Assembly (NCBI GenBank): GCA_964473645.1 | Contig: CAYYPW010000001.1 | Coordinates: 124,001-188,000, forward strand | Direction: 5' to 3' | Length of the DNA stretch: 64,000 nucleotides | Origin: HdN1 sp964473645 | GTDB taxonomy: Bacteria; Pseudomonadota; Gammaproteobacteria; Pseudomonadales; Ketobacteraceae | Part shown: piece by piece, positions 34,040 to 43,581 of the stretch | Position numbering within the stretch: the first letter of the stretch is position 1 | Layout: the number at the start of each line of letters is the position of its first letter | Notes under the pieces: generated by a model | Database searches by the model: none | Seen by the model: only the letters and a program-made list of their open reading frames with translations | Told to the model about the DNA's origin: nothing | Program-made: the position numbers and the translations under genes

Positions 34040-35704
34040 ATGAACAATATGACGGTTAAAGCCAAACTGTTACTGCTGATGTCGGTGGCGATGCTGGCGC
34101 TGTTAAGTTGCGGGTTGGCGGGGTGGCTGGGCATATCAACCACGTCTCGCTCATTAGCAGAGATTGGCGAAAATCGATTGCCGTCCGTGTTGGGTCTCGA
34201 AATAATGAAAAATTCGCGCACAGCCATTCAGGGAGAGGCGCGCCGTGTCGCCTTTTTTGAGAATGATTACAAAGCCAGCGCCAAATTTGCCCAATCCTTG
34301 AAAGATATCGATAAGCGCTGGGAGCGGTATCAAGAGGGTTATGATATTTATGCCCCACTCCCGCAAACAACCGAAGAAGCGGTGATGTGGGAGGATTACC
34401 TCAAAGAAACCGAACAATGGAAGAAAGGCATTGATAGCATCTATGCGACGATCGATGCCATGAGTCGCAGTCAATCAGAAGAAAAACAGCGCGAACTCTA
34501 TGTGCAGTTTTACCAGCAGATGCACGATGTGTTGCCCTTGTATGTTCAGTCCGACAACACGCTCGACAAAGTCATTCAATTGAATATTGATCTCGGTAAC
34601 GCTTCGGTAAAAGAAGGAACAGAAGCATCCAGTTCAGCCAATCAAACCATGGCAGCCGTCGCGATCTTCGCATTCGCGCTCCTCACCGCCCTCGGTATTT
34701 TCATTATTCGCAGCACCCTGCGCCAACTGGGCGGCGAACCCAACTACGTTAGCCAGATCGTCAACAAAGTGGCCGACGGTGATATGAGTGTTGATATTCA
34801 ACTGATGGATAACGACACCAGCAGCATGCTCTACGCCTTTAAACAAATGGTGGCACGTCTTGCACAAATCATCGGTGACGTGCGCAGTGCTACCGACAAT
34901 ATCTCCAGTGCCTCAGAGCAGGTCTCCGCCACGGCGCAAAGTGTGAGCCAGGCCACCAGCGAACAAGCCGCCAGCGTTGAAGAAACCAGCGCCGCCGTAG
35001 AAGAAATGTCGGCCTCGGTGAACCAGAACGCCGACAATGCCAAAGTCACCGACAGCATGGCGATGCAGGCCTCCAAACAAGCCAACGAAGGAGGTACCGC
35101 TGTCAAACAAACCGTGCAAGCCATGAAGCAAATCGCCGACAAGATCAGCATCATCGACGATATTGCGTATCAAACCAATTTGCTGGCGCTTAACGCCGCT
35201 ATTGAGGCCGCCCGCGCGGGTGATCACGGCAAAGGCTTTGCCGTGGTCGCAGCCGAAGTTCGCAAACTGGCCGAACGCAGCCAGGTCGCCGCGCAAGAGA
35301 TCGGCGAAGTCGCCAGCAGCAGCGTGGAACTGGCCGAACGTGCCGGGCAATTGCTAGATGAAATGGTGCCCGCCATTACCAAAACCTCTGATCTGGTACA
35401 AGAAATCACTGCCGCGTCTAACGAGCAGTCTGGGGGGCTTGGGCAAATCAATACCGCCATGGCACAAATGAATCAGATTACACAGTCAAATGCCTCCGCC
35501 TCAGAAGAATTGGCGGCAACCGCCGAAGAAATGAGTGGGCAAGCGGAGCAACTGCAGCAACTGGTGGCCTTTTTCAAGGTCGACGCATCGCCAGCAAACA
35601 CAGGTAGTCGTTCACGCAAACCACCGGCGCGTGGCAAGCCTGCGGCAACGGCAATGAAAACCGGCACCGGCCCAGTCTCTGAAGCCGATTTTGTTCGCTT
35701 CTGA
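34040..35704 (+). CDS. Methyl-accepting chemotaxis protein, 4HB sensor (cluster B)
   Basis: 554-residue receptor closely related to that at 22762: 'MNNMTVKAKLLLLMSVAMLALLS' TM1, four-helix-bundle sensor, TM2 with 'IFIIRSTLRQLGGEPNYVSQ' HAMP, the same signalling tip and the tail 'TGTGPVSEADFVRF'. The periplasmic domain has diverged much more than the cytoplasmic part, as expected if the two copies detect different ligands. The ATG at 34040 (GGAGAG upstream) is preferred to the ATG at 34028. Confidence 0.93.
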   Translation: MNNMTVKAKLLLLMSVAMLALLSCGLAGWLGISTTSRSLAEIGENRLPSVLGLEIMKNSRTAIQGEARRVAFFENDYKASAKFAQSLKDIDKRWERYQEGYDIYAPLPQTTEEAVMWEDYLKETEQWKKGIDSIYATIDAMSRSQSEEKQRELYVQFYQQMHDVLPLYVQSDNTLDKVIQLNIDLGNASVKEGTEASSSANQTMAAVAIFAFALLTALGIFIIRSTLRQLGGEPNYVSQIVNKVADGDMSVDIQLMDNDTSSMLYAFKQMVARLAQIIGDVRSATDNISSASEQVSATAQSVSQATSEQAASVEETSAAVEEMSASVNQNADNAKVTDSMAMQASKQANEGGTAVKQTVQAMKQIADKISIIDDIAYQTNLLALNAAIEAARAGDHGKGFAVVAAEVRKLAERSQVAAQEIGEVASSSVELAERAGQLLDEMVPAITKTSDLVQEITAASNEQSGGLGQINTAMAQMNQITQSNASASEELAATAEEMSGQAEQLQQLVAFFKVDASPANTGSRSRKPPARGKPAATAMKTGTGPVSEADFVRF

Positions 35705-35715
35705 GGAGAAACATT

Positions 35716-36297
35716 ATGAGCGCACTCGTACAATCTCAAGCCAAACCATCTCAATCCAAGCAATTCCAAGCCAAAGCAACGGCGGTGCAGGAACGCACTG
35801 ACGACGCCCAGTATCTTACGTTTCAATTGGCAGGCGAAATGTTTGCCATTGGCATTCTGAACATCAAGGAAATCATTGAATACGGCCAGATGACCAGCGT
35901 GCCGATGATGCCGGAGTTTGTCAGGGGCGTCATCAATTTGCGCGGGCGGGTGGTGCCTGTCATTGACTTGCAGGCGCGTTTTGGCCGCCCCAGCACCCCT
36001 ATCGGCAAACGCACCTGTATTGTCATTATTGAAGTGCACGCCAACGGCGAATCACAAGATATCGGGGTTGTGGTCGATGCGGTGTCTGAGGTGCTGGCGA
36101 TTCCTGCGAGTGAAATCGAAAAGGCGCCAACCTTCGGTGCCAAACTACGCGCCGATTTTATTGCCGGCATGGGCAAGGTCGATGGCAAATTCGTGATTTT
36201 GCTGAACGTAGACCAAGTGCTTTCGGTGGCAGAACTGGCGGGCTTGGTCGGGCATATGGAACAGTTGGGTCATGGGGCTATGGCGGAGTCTTCATGA
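35716..36297 (+). CDS. cheW: Chemotaxis coupling protein CheW (cluster B)
   Basis: 193 residues, CheW fold from about residue 30 ('YLTFQLAGEMFAIGILNIKEIIEY', 'RGVINLRGRVVPVIDL'). It has a Gln/Lys/Ala-rich N-terminal extension ('SQAKPSQSKQFQAKATAVQ') that the cluster A copy lacks in part. The stop overlaps the cheR ATG by 4 bases. Confidence 0.94.
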   Translation: MSALVQSQAKPSQSKQFQAKATAVQERTDDAQYLTFQLAGEMFAIGILNIKEIIEYGQMTSVPMMPEFVRGVINLRGRVVPVIDLQARFGRPSTPIGKRTCIVIIEVHANGESQDIGVVVDAVSEVLAIPASEIEKAPTFGAKLRADFIAGMGKVDGKFVILLNVDQVLSVAELAGLVGHMEQLGHGAMAESS

Positions 36298-37109
36298 GCA
36301 TGCAGCAAATCAACGATCATGAATTTGAGAAGTTTCAGAAATTGTTGTTTGATATTTCAGGCATCAGTCTGACACCAGCAAAAAAACCGCTGGTGGCAGG
36401 CCGTCTTTCGAAACGCCTGCAGTTTCACCAGCTGTCGAGTTTTCATGATTATTTCAAGTTGCTCAAAAGCAATACGCATCCGCATGAGCTGCAAATTGCG
36501 CTCGATCTGCTGACCACCAACGAAACGTATTTTTTTCGCGAAGGCGAGCATTTCAAATTTCTACGCGAATGCGCCGAGGCATCGAAGCTGCAGCGCAATC
36601 CGTTTCGGGTATGGAGTGCCGCCTGCTCATCAGGACAAGAGCCCTACAGCATCGCCATGGTACTGGAAGATTGCCTGGGCGCACGCGAATGGGAAGTGCT
36701 GGCCTCTGACATCAGCACGCAGGTTCTGGCGAAGGCGCAGCAAGGCTTGTATTCCGCGACCGAAGCAGAGCGCATTCCCCGTGAATACCTGACGCGTTTT
36801 TGCCTGAAAGGCATCGGCCCCCAGCAAGGCACGCTGCTGGTGGAACCGAAACTGCGCCAGAAAGTGAAATTTTTTCAGGTGAACCTGAACACCGAATTAC
36901 CACGCGTGGGTGACTTCGATGTCATCTTTCTGCGCAATGTGATGATTTATTTTGAAATAGAAACCAAGCGTCAGGTCGTGCAACGCTTGCAGGATCGACT
37001 CAAGCCGAACGGCTATCTGCTCACCGGGCATAGCGAAACGCTGAACGGAATCAACAACACACTAAGGATGATTTCACCCTCTGTTTATCAGAAACACCGA
37101 GGCACGTAA
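36294..37109 (+). CDS. cheR: Chemotaxis protein methyltransferase CheR
   Basis: 271 residues. An N-terminal helical domain ('FEKFQKLLFDISGISLTPAKKPLVAGRLSKRL' in part) precedes the SAM-dependent methyltransferase domain with 'TTNETYFFRE', the SAM-binding 'WSAACSSGQEPYSIAM' and 'FDVIFLRNVMIYF'. It methylates glutamates of the receptors. It is the only cheR in the window, so it probably serves receptors of both clusters; their shared DFVRF tails would fit tethering. Confidence 0.95.
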   Translation: MSMQQINDHEFEKFQKLLFDISGISLTPAKKPLVAGRLSKRLQFHQLSSFHDYFKLLKSNTHPHELQIALDLLTTNETYFFREGEHFKFLRECAEASKLQRNPFRVWSAACSSGQEPYSIAMVLEDCLGAREWEVLASDISTQVLAKAQQGLYSATEAERIPREYLTRFCLKGIGPQQGTLLVEPKLRQKVKFFQVNLNTELPRVGDFDVIFLRNVMIYFEIETKRQVVQRLQDRLKPNGYLLTGHSETLNGINNTLRMISPSVYQKHRGT

Positions 37110-37114
37110 ATCCC

Positions 37115-37666
37115 ATGGCACCCACCACCATCGTACTCATGCCGGGAGAAATCTATTTTGGCCCCCAGAAAGTGAAGCTGAAAACTTTGCTCGGCTCCTG
37201 CGTAGCGGTTGCATTGTGGCACCCACAAAAGCAACTGGGTGGCATGTGTCACTTTGTACTGCCCTCACGTCATGGCGGTACCCAACTGGACGCCCGCTAT
37301 GCCGACGAAGCCATGCAATTGTTTACACACGAAATGGCGTTGCATAAAACCCGGCCCAAAGAATATCAAGCCTGGCTATTCGGTGGCGCCAATATGTTTT
37401 CAAAACTGGCCAAAGAGTGCCAGAATCATGATGCCACTCACCTTCACCGTTGTGTCGGCTGCAACAGCGTCGCCTGTCGCAATCGGATCGCGGCATTCGA
37501 ACTCATCAATAAATATGGACTGACGCTCATGGAATCTGACCTTGGCGGGCATCAACATCGACAGGTTGAATTTCATCTGGGCAAGGGGAAACCCCACCTC
37601 AAGCACAGCTGCGTGAATAACAAAGTGCCCCCTGCCCTTTCGCCCCTGTGGACACAGAGGTTATGA
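37115..37666 (+). CDS. cheD: Chemoreceptor glutamine deamidase CheD
   Basis: 183 residues. Catalytic Cys29 in 'LLGSCVAVALW' and His46 in 'GGMCHFVLPS' are present, as are the family-typical 'LFGGANMF' and the C-terminal 'DLGGHQHRQVEFHLGKG'. It deamidates specific receptor glutamines and may interact with CheY- or CheC-like partners. It starts 5 bp after the cheR stop; its own stop overlaps the cheB ATG. The middle part has an unusual Cys/His group ('CQNHDATHLHRCVGCNSVACR'-like region, residues 105-127), worth a look as a possible metal site. Confidence 0.93.
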   Translation: MAPTTIVLMPGEIYFGPQKVKLKTLLGSCVAVALWHPQKQLGGMCHFVLPSRHGGTQLDARYADEAMQLFTHEMALHKTRPKEYQAWLFGGANMFSKLAKECQNHDATHLHRCVGCNSVACRNRIAAFELINKYGLTLMESDLGGHQHRQVEFHLGKGKPHLKHSCVNNKVPPALSPLWTQRL

Positions 37667-38733
37667 AAAAAACCAACGTAATGATTGTCGATGATTCTGC
37701 CGTGGTGCGCCAGGTGCTCAGCGGTTTGCTGGAAGCCGATCCAAGCATCAAGGTGTGTGCCGTGGCAGCCGACCCGATTTATGCCCAAGAGAAAATGCGC
37801 AACCTCTGGCCCGACGTTATCGTGCTGGATGTCGAAATGCCGCGCATGGATGGCATCAGCTTTCTTAAAAAAATCATGGCAGAAAAGCCGACCCCTGTCG
37901 TTATTTGCTCCACCCTCACCGAACAAGGTGCACAAACCACGGTACAAGCGCTAGAAGCAGGCGCGGTAGCGGTTGTAACCAAACCCCGCTCGGGCTTAAA
38001 ACAATTTCTGGAAGATTCATCGGGCGACATTGTCAACGCGGTAAAGGCGGCCGCGATGTCAAATTTGCGTTCACTGTCGACAAAAGCACGCACGCCTGTC
38101 AAACCAGGGGTTAAAAATACGGCCGACGTTGTACTACCCAGTACCCAAATGGCCATGGCGCAAACCACCGAACGCATTGTGGCCCTGGGCACGTCCACGG
38201 GCGGCACACAGGCACTCGAAGCCGTACTCACGCCGTTACCACGCGTTTGTCCCGGCATTGTCATTGTTCAGCACATGCCCGAAAAATTTACCGCAGCCTT
38301 TGCCGCACGTTTGAACAGCCTTTGCAATATCGAAGTGAAAGAAGCAGAAAACGGCGATCGTGTGCTGCCAGGACGCGCCCTCATCGCCCCCGGCGGCAAA
38401 CATATGCTGCTAAGGCGCAGCGGCGCACAATACTATGTGGAAGTCATGAAGGGGCCGCTGGTCAATCGCCATATTCCGTCGGTGGATGTGCTGTTTCGCT
38501 CGGTGGCGCAAACCGCTGGCAAGAATGCACTGGGCATCATCATGACCGGCATGGGTGACGATGGCGCTAACGGTCTGCTTGAGATGCGCAACGCCAGCGC
38601 CCGCACGCTGGCACAAGATGAGGCCTCCTGCGTTGTGTTTGGCATGCCGAAGGAGGCTATCAAACGTGGCGCCGCCGATCAGGTGATTTCGCTCGGCACC
38701 ATTCCTGCGGCCATTATCGACTGGATGCGCTAA
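37663..38733 (+). CDS. cheB: Chemotaxis protein-glutamate methylesterase CheB
   Basis: 356 residues. A receiver with Asp56 in 'VIVLDVEMPRMDG' is linked to the methylesterase domain with nucleophile Ser178 in 'ALGTSTGGTQAL', His204 in 'IVQHMPEKFT' and the catalytic Asp in 'GMGDDGANGL'. It removes methyl groups from receptors when phosphorylated by CheA. The ATG at 37663 (AGAGG upstream) overlaps the cheD stop. Last gene of cluster B. Confidence 0.95.
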   Translation: MKKTNVMIVDDSAVVRQVLSGLLEADPSIKVCAVAADPIYAQEKMRNLWPDVIVLDVEMPRMDGISFLKKIMAEKPTPVVICSTLTEQGAQTTVQALEAGAVAVVTKPRSGLKQFLEDSSGDIVNAVKAAAMSNLRSLSTKARTPVKPGVKNTADVVLPSTQMAMAQTTERIVALGTSTGGTQALEAVLTPLPRVCPGIVIVQHMPEKFTAAFAARLNSLCNIEVKEAENGDRVLPGRALIAPGGKHMLLRRSGAQYYVEVMKGPLVNRHIPSVDVLFRSVAQTAGKNALGIIMTGMGDDGANGLLEMRNASARTLAQDEASCVVFGMPKEAIKRGAADQVISLGTIPAAIIDWMR

Positions 38734-38767
38734 CGATCCTCACCAAGCAGCATTACAAAACAGCGCG

Positions 38768-39739
38768 TTATGCCAATGCCTTGTATAGATTTAAGATGCT
38801 TAAGCTACTGATCAATACACCGACAATGATCAATAAAACCCGTGCCGGTAATCGGCTGCACAACCAGGCAGCGAATGGCGCGGCAAACAAGCCCCCGACA
38901 ATGAGCCCGGCGATCACAGTCCAGTGGGTGAACCCACCAAGAATGGCAAACACGGCACCGCCGACCATGGTGAGAAAAAATTCGGCTGCATTGACACTCC
39001 CAATCGTCTGCCGCGGATCGTGCCCACTGCCGATCAATGATGTCGTTACTACCGGGCCCCAACCCCCTCCGCCCACTGCATCGACAAAGCCGCCCGTAAG
39101 TGCAAGACCTGCCACATGTTTGGGGGGATCGCGACGTTGCTTAAGTTTGCGAAACGCCTTGCTGAGCACATACAGGCCCATCAAGAGCAAATAGCCGGCA
39201 ATATAGGGCTTGATAACATTGCCATCGATCGACGTAATCACATAGGCACCCAAGACCGCGCCAATAATGCCGGGAATCAACAGACGCTTAAATAGCGCCT
39301 TGTTAACGTTGCCAAATTTCCAATGCGAGAAGGCCGAAAAACCGGTCGTGAACACTTCCGCCAAATGCACCGAGGCCGTCGCGGCCGCCGGGCTCACCCC
39401 ACTGGAGAGTAAAAAGGTCGTTGCCGTGATGCCATAGGCCATGCCCAGCGCACCGTCGATCACCTGCGCGAACAAGCCCACCATGGCAGCCGTCCAGAAC
39501 GAACCCCCTGCCAGCCCTTCGGTAAAGCTGTCGAGCAGAGGACGCCAACCGGCAGGTAACAGCAGGGTCGCTGCGCCAATCAGCGCCAGTGCCAGCAGGG
39601 GCAACGCGATCAACAGCGCCAGATCGCGACGGAACGGATGCGCCCCTGGGTGTGTGACTTCTTCTTCCAGCGGGGGCAAGCCTAACTGCTGGTGCTCCAC
39701 ACTCAGTGGGGCGTCTGGATCAATATGACGAATTTTCAT
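38768..39739 (-). CDS. TauE/SafE family sulfite/anion exporter-like permease
   Basis: 323-residue membrane protein with about eight hydrophobic segments. 'MVGLFAQVIDGALGMAYGITATTFLLSSGVSPA' (in part) and the second-half 'GLALTGGFVDAVGGGGWGPVVTTSLIGSG' are diagnostic of the TauE/SafE (DUF81) family. Members export sulfite, sulfoacetate or related small anions. The N-terminal ~45 residues are hydrophilic. ATG at 39739. It converges with cheB (34 bp apart). Confidence 0.9.
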   Translation of the reverse strand: MKIRHIDPDAPLSVEHQQLGLPPLEEEVTHPGAHPFRRDLALLIALPLLALALIGAATLLLPAGWRPLLDSFTEGLAGGSFWTAAMVGLFAQVIDGALGMAYGITATTFLLSSGVSPAAATASVHLAEVFTTGFSAFSHWKFGNVNKALFKRLLIPGIIGAVLGAYVITSIDGNVIKPYIAGYLLLMGLYVLSKAFRKLKQRRDPPKHVAGLALTGGFVDAVGGGGWGPVVTTSLIGSGHDPRQTIGSVNAAEFFLTMVGGAVFAILGGFTHWTVIAGLIVGGLFAAPFAAWLCSRLPARVLLIIVGVLISSLSILNLYKALA

Positions 39740-39841
39740 GATGCGTACCTGGCTTAGACGAAACGCATCATAGAAGCGGGTTTTAATGCCGCAAAAGAAT
39801 TATAAGTTATTTGTTAATTACCAATTCTGGCAATAACACGC

Positions 39842-41401
39842 TTAGTCCGGGAATTCCTTACGAAAATTCAGCATCTCATCGAGGTTTTCCAGCAGCAGAT
39901 TCACCAGCTTGGGCTCGAACTTGGTGCCCGACAACCGGCGTATCTCTGCAATGACCTCCTCATTTCCCCATGGCAGCTTGTAACAACGATGACTGCCCAG
40001 GGCATCAAACACATCGGCCAATGCCGTGATTCGGCCCGCAATGTGAATCTCCTCCGCTTTGAGCCCACGCGGGTAACCTGAACCATCCCAGTTTTCATGA
40101 TGCTCATGGGCAATGACGGCCCCCAACTGCAATATGGAACGGTCAGAGCGAATTAAAATATCGTGGCCGATGGCCGCATGCGTTTTCATGATTTCCCATT
40201 CATCGCCCATCAGCGGGCCCGGTTTATTGAGAATCGCATCGGGAATGCCTACCTTGCCGATGTCATGCAGGGGTGAGGCCAGCTTGATGGCTTCTGCATC
40301 GGCATCAGACAAGCCATAGCATTGCGCCAGTCGAAAACTGACTTTGGCCACCCGTTTGACATGACTGCCGGTTTCCTTTGAACGCTTTTCGACGGCTTCA
40401 CCCAACAAGTAGGCGAGTTCTCTTTGCGTGTCCTCGATTTCCCTTCGTAAACGGATATTTTCAAATGCGATGCCCACATGGATCGAATATAACTCCAGCA
40501 GATGCATATCGAGCGAGGTAAGTGTCCGTCCCGGGGACACGTACAGCATGTGTTCGGTGCCACGCTCACTGGTGTAATAGCCGAAAAATCGATTTTCAAT
40601 CTGGTGGCTGCGTCGCTCGCGCCGGCTGGTTTCAAACCCTTCCAGAATTTCCGTGGGCAAACGATGGGCAGGATCTTCATTGAGCAACGTAAATAAATCG
40701 CCAGTCGCCGCCAGCACCTCGAAATCCGGGCTGCCTTGGGCATGCGTAGCGGCCAGCGCCCGCGTCGCCATGGCGTAAATGGATTCCTTTTCGAGATGCA
40801 AAAGATTATTCACCTGTTCCAGCACGGCCGACGCGAATAAGCGCAAACTTTGTGTTTCATTGATGGTCGCCGTTGAACGAATGACACGCTCAAGACCCTG
40901 ACGTGCATTATCGATGGTAATAATGTCCCGGTATGAACGTAACGCTGCATATAACAACGTTCGCAGTTTTATATTGGTCAGTTCGGTTTTGTCTTTATAG
41001 TCATTGATGTCATAGGTTTCGATAACTTGCTGCTCAGGGGCCTGTCCTGGCTGACCGGTACGCAACACCAACCGTACTTTTTCATTTTTGAGGGTCTGGC
41101 GTATCCATTTCACCAGATCCAGCCCGGCGTGATCGGTTTCCATCACGACATCGACCAGAGCCAGTGCAATATCCGGATTATTTGAAAGAATTTCGCGTGC
41201 CTGCGCGGCTGAAAAGGCGTAAAAAAATTCCAGTCCGCAACCATCAAAGGTCACATTACGCAACACCAGATGCGTGACCTTGTGCACCTCTTGCTCATCA
41301 TCAATGATGAGTATTTTCCAACGCTTACAGCTCTTTTCTTCAGTGCCAGCGGGTGGCGGGTCAAGAGTATCATCAATAAACAGCAATTCTGAATCACTCA
41401 T
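39842..41401 (-). CDS. Response regulator with DUF3369 and HD-GYP domains (predicted c-di-GMP phosphodiesterase)
   Basis: 519-residue cytoplasmic protein. Receiver at about 25-150 ('KILIIDDEQEVHKVT', Asp in 'IALALVDVVMETDHAGL'), a DUF3369/GAF-like domain at about 165-320, then HD-GYP at about 325-510 with 'ASPLHDIGKVGIPD', 'IAHEHHENWDGSGYPRGL' and 'ADVFDALGS'. All metal-binding HD and HH residues and the GYP loop are intact, so hydrolysis of c-di-GMP is likely. It sits one gene away from cluster B on the opposite strand. Its start is 128 bp from the divergent cyclase start. Confidence 0.93.
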   Translation of the reverse strand: MSDSELLFIDDTLDPPPAGTEEKSCKRWKILIIDDEQEVHKVTHLVLRNVTFDGCGLEFFYAFSAAQAREILSNNPDIALALVDVVMETDHAGLDLVKWIRQTLKNEKVRLVLRTGQPGQAPEQQVIETYDINDYKDKTELTNIKLRTLLYAALRSYRDIITIDNARQGLERVIRSTATINETQSLRLFASAVLEQVNNLLHLEKESIYAMATRALAATHAQGSPDFEVLAATGDLFTLLNEDPAHRLPTEILEGFETSRRERRSHQIENRFFGYYTSERGTEHMLYVSPGRTLTSLDMHLLELYSIHVGIAFENIRLRREIEDTQRELAYLLGEAVEKRSKETGSHVKRVAKVSFRLAQCYGLSDADAEAIKLASPLHDIGKVGIPDAILNKPGPLMGDEWEIMKTHAAIGHDILIRSDRSILQLGAVIAHEHHENWDGSGYPRGLKAEEIHIAGRITALADVFDALGSHRCYKLPWGNEEVIAEIRRLSGTKFEPKLVNLLLENLDEMLNFRKEFPD

Positions 41402-41529
41402 AGCTCACCTTGGTATGTTCGCGTGCATTTTTTCATTTTAGAACAGTTTGCGCCGACCACTCCATTGCCCTAACGAGTGACGGCAGCGGCCCCGCGCAGT
41501 ATAGTAACGGCACATTCACAGCCAGTTTC

Positions 41530-43554
41530 ATGGCAGAGGGATTTTCGCGCGTGCACTTTCGTCAGCGACGCATTGGCGCCATGCTGCTACCCGCCTGTTT
41601 TCTTACGCTATTTGCGCTATGGGTCGGCTCGCCCTGGGGCATTGCCCTTGAACAGCGTCTGGGCCTTGAAATGTTATTCCAATGGCGAGGCGAACGGGCG
41701 CCGCCGCCCCAGGTGGTGGTCTTGGCCATCACTCGCGAGTGCGCGCAAACACTGGGGGCGCCAGATAAATTGCACCAATGGAGCCGCCATATTCATGCAC
41801 AAGCCGTCACGCAATTGCGACAACTTGGTGCCCGCCTGGTGGTGTTCGACATTTTCTTTGAACAGGCACGCGATGCTGCGGGCGATCTTGCGTTTGCAGC
41901 CGCCATTAAGCAGGCCGACAATGTACTGTTGTTTGCACGCGCCGAACGTCAGCGCATTACACTGGGTGATGACGATTTTGCCGAGCAGGAGAGCATTGTT
42001 CCGCCCTTAGCAATCCTCAATGACGCGGCCCTTGCAGTCGCCCCTCTGATTCTGCCGAAGATACCCGCCAGGGTGGATCGCTTTTTTATTCGCCACCCCG
42101 GTTTGCCACAACAACTGACATTGCAAGCCCTGGCACTCCAGACCATAGCGCCCAACACACCACTCCCCCACGGCGACGCCTTACTGTATAACTTTTATGG
42201 CCCTCCTCGCACCGTGACCACCATTGATTTTGCAAGACTGTTGCAACACCCTGATGCAGTCAAATCGCAAATCGAAAATGCAGTGGTATTTGTGGGTTAC
42301 TCAGCGACCTATCAGCATGATCAGCGCGATGGCTTTTATACTGCCTTCACTGCCGACAGCGGGCTGGATATCAGCGGCGTCGAATTAGCCGCCACGGCGT
42401 TTGCCAATTTGCAGGATGATTCCTGGCTACGCGAAGCGCCCCCCTGGGTCAATGCGCTGTGGATCTTGAGCTACGGCGTACTGTTGCTTGTGCTTGCCCG
42501 TCAGCTTACCCCCGTTAGCGCTGTGGCGGCACAACTGCTGGCAGCGGCCATCGCCAGCGCGCTTATGTATCTATTATTTGTGCGTTTTCAACTGTGGTTA
42601 CCCTGGTTCCAGGGCGTGCTGGTATTAACGCCCCTGGCAGGTGGCATCAGCATGTGGAAACGCAGCCGCGAACTCTATCAACAAAAAGCCCGCCTGCAGC
42701 AAGCGTTTGGTAAATACCTGCCCGAAGAAGAAGTCCACCGCCTGGTCTTGCAAAGCGACCTGCCTGCCAGCCAGGAACATCATCACAGCATATGCATGGT
42801 CACCGATGCCCAAGGCTATTCACGCCTGTCTGAACAATTATCTGCCGTTGAACTATCGCAGCTGATGCAGGATTATTATTCGGCAGTGATCGGTGCCATT
42901 CGTGCCGGTAGGGGCCTGATTTCGGACGTTACAGGGGATGGTATCATTGCGCTTTGGCCCCATCTGGAGCCCAAACAAGCCTGGCCCATCCTGCAACCCG
43001 TGGTGGTAGCTATTCAATCAGCGGTGCAACAATTCAATGCCCGCCACCCACAGCACACGTTGCCGACCCGCATAGGCGTTCACGCGGGTGAAATCGTTCT
43101 GGGGCATTTTGGAGCGCTGGATCATTATGAATTCCGCGCGATGGGTGATATCGTCAACACCACGGCGCGTTTGGAAGGCGTGAACAAACAAATTGGCACT
43201 CAGGTCTTGCTCAGCGAAGCGTGTCTGGACGGGCATTACAACCTGCAACGCGATCAATTACGCTACCTGGGTCGTTTCAAGTTTGTGGGCAAAGCCGAAC
43301 CCTTGCGGCTGTATACGCCCGTTGCAAGTGATTCCCCAGCCTTAGTGCAAGAATTCACGGTGGCGCTGTCCCTGTTTGAACACGGGCAGGCGCACGCGGC
43401 GGCAGACCGCTTTCACGCGCTGGCAGCACGCTTTCCCAACGATGGGCCCAGTCGATTTTATGCAGAATTCCTGTTACAACCACGCTTGCGTGAACAGGAA
43501 CAACAAGACCAGCAGGATTTTTTGGCAGGTATCGTCACACTCCATCAGAAGTAA
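41530..43554 (+). CDS. CHASE2-domain adenylate/guanylate cyclase
   Basis: 674-residue inner-membrane cyclase. TM1 at about 14-34, a CHASE2 sensor ('QLRQLGARLVVFDIFFEQARD', 'VVFVGYSATYQHDQRDGFYT'), three hydrophobic segments near 315-390, then a class III cyclase domain: metal Asp in 'MVTDAQGYSRLSEQ', 'DVTGDGIIALW', and 'GDIVNTTARLEGVNKQ' with Asn and Arg of the transition-state site. The residue usually Lys for adenine recognition is Asp ('SDVTGD'), so ATP or GTP preference is uncertain. The start may be the ATG at 41530 or the GTG at 41551, which has AGAGGG upstream. A short TPR-like tail follows the cyclase. It is followed after 27 bp by the FecR-TPR-barrel gene. Confidence 0.9.
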   Translation: MAEGFSRVHFRQRRIGAMLLPACFLTLFALWVGSPWGIALEQRLGLEMLFQWRGERAPPPQVVVLAITRECAQTLGAPDKLHQWSRHIHAQAVTQLRQLGARLVVFDIFFEQARDAAGDLAFAAAIKQADNVLLFARAERQRITLGDDDFAEQESIVPPLAILNDAALAVAPLILPKIPARVDRFFIRHPGLPQQLTLQALALQTIAPNTPLPHGDALLYNFYGPPRTVTTIDFARLLQHPDAVKSQIENAVVFVGYSATYQHDQRDGFYTAFTADSGLDISGVELAATAFANLQDDSWLREAPPWVNALWILSYGVLLLVLARQLTPVSAVAAQLLAAAIASALMYLLFVRFQLWLPWFQGVLVLTPLAGGISMWKRSRELYQQKARLQQAFGKYLPEEEVHRLVLQSDLPASQEHHHSICMVTDAQGYSRLSEQLSAVELSQLMQDYYSAVIGAIRAGRGLISDVTGDGIIALWPHLEPKQAWPILQPVVVAIQSAVQQFNARHPQHTLPTRIGVHAGEIVLGHFGALDHYEFRAMGDIVNTTARLEGVNKQIGTQVLLSEACLDGHYNLQRDQLRYLGRFKFVGKAEPLRLYTPVASDSPALVQEFTVALSLFEHGQAHAAADRFHALAARFPNDGPSRFYAEFLLQPRLREQEQQDQQDFLAGIVTLHQK

Positions 43555-43581
43555 TGTTCAGCGGATGAGGAAGGATTCGTC

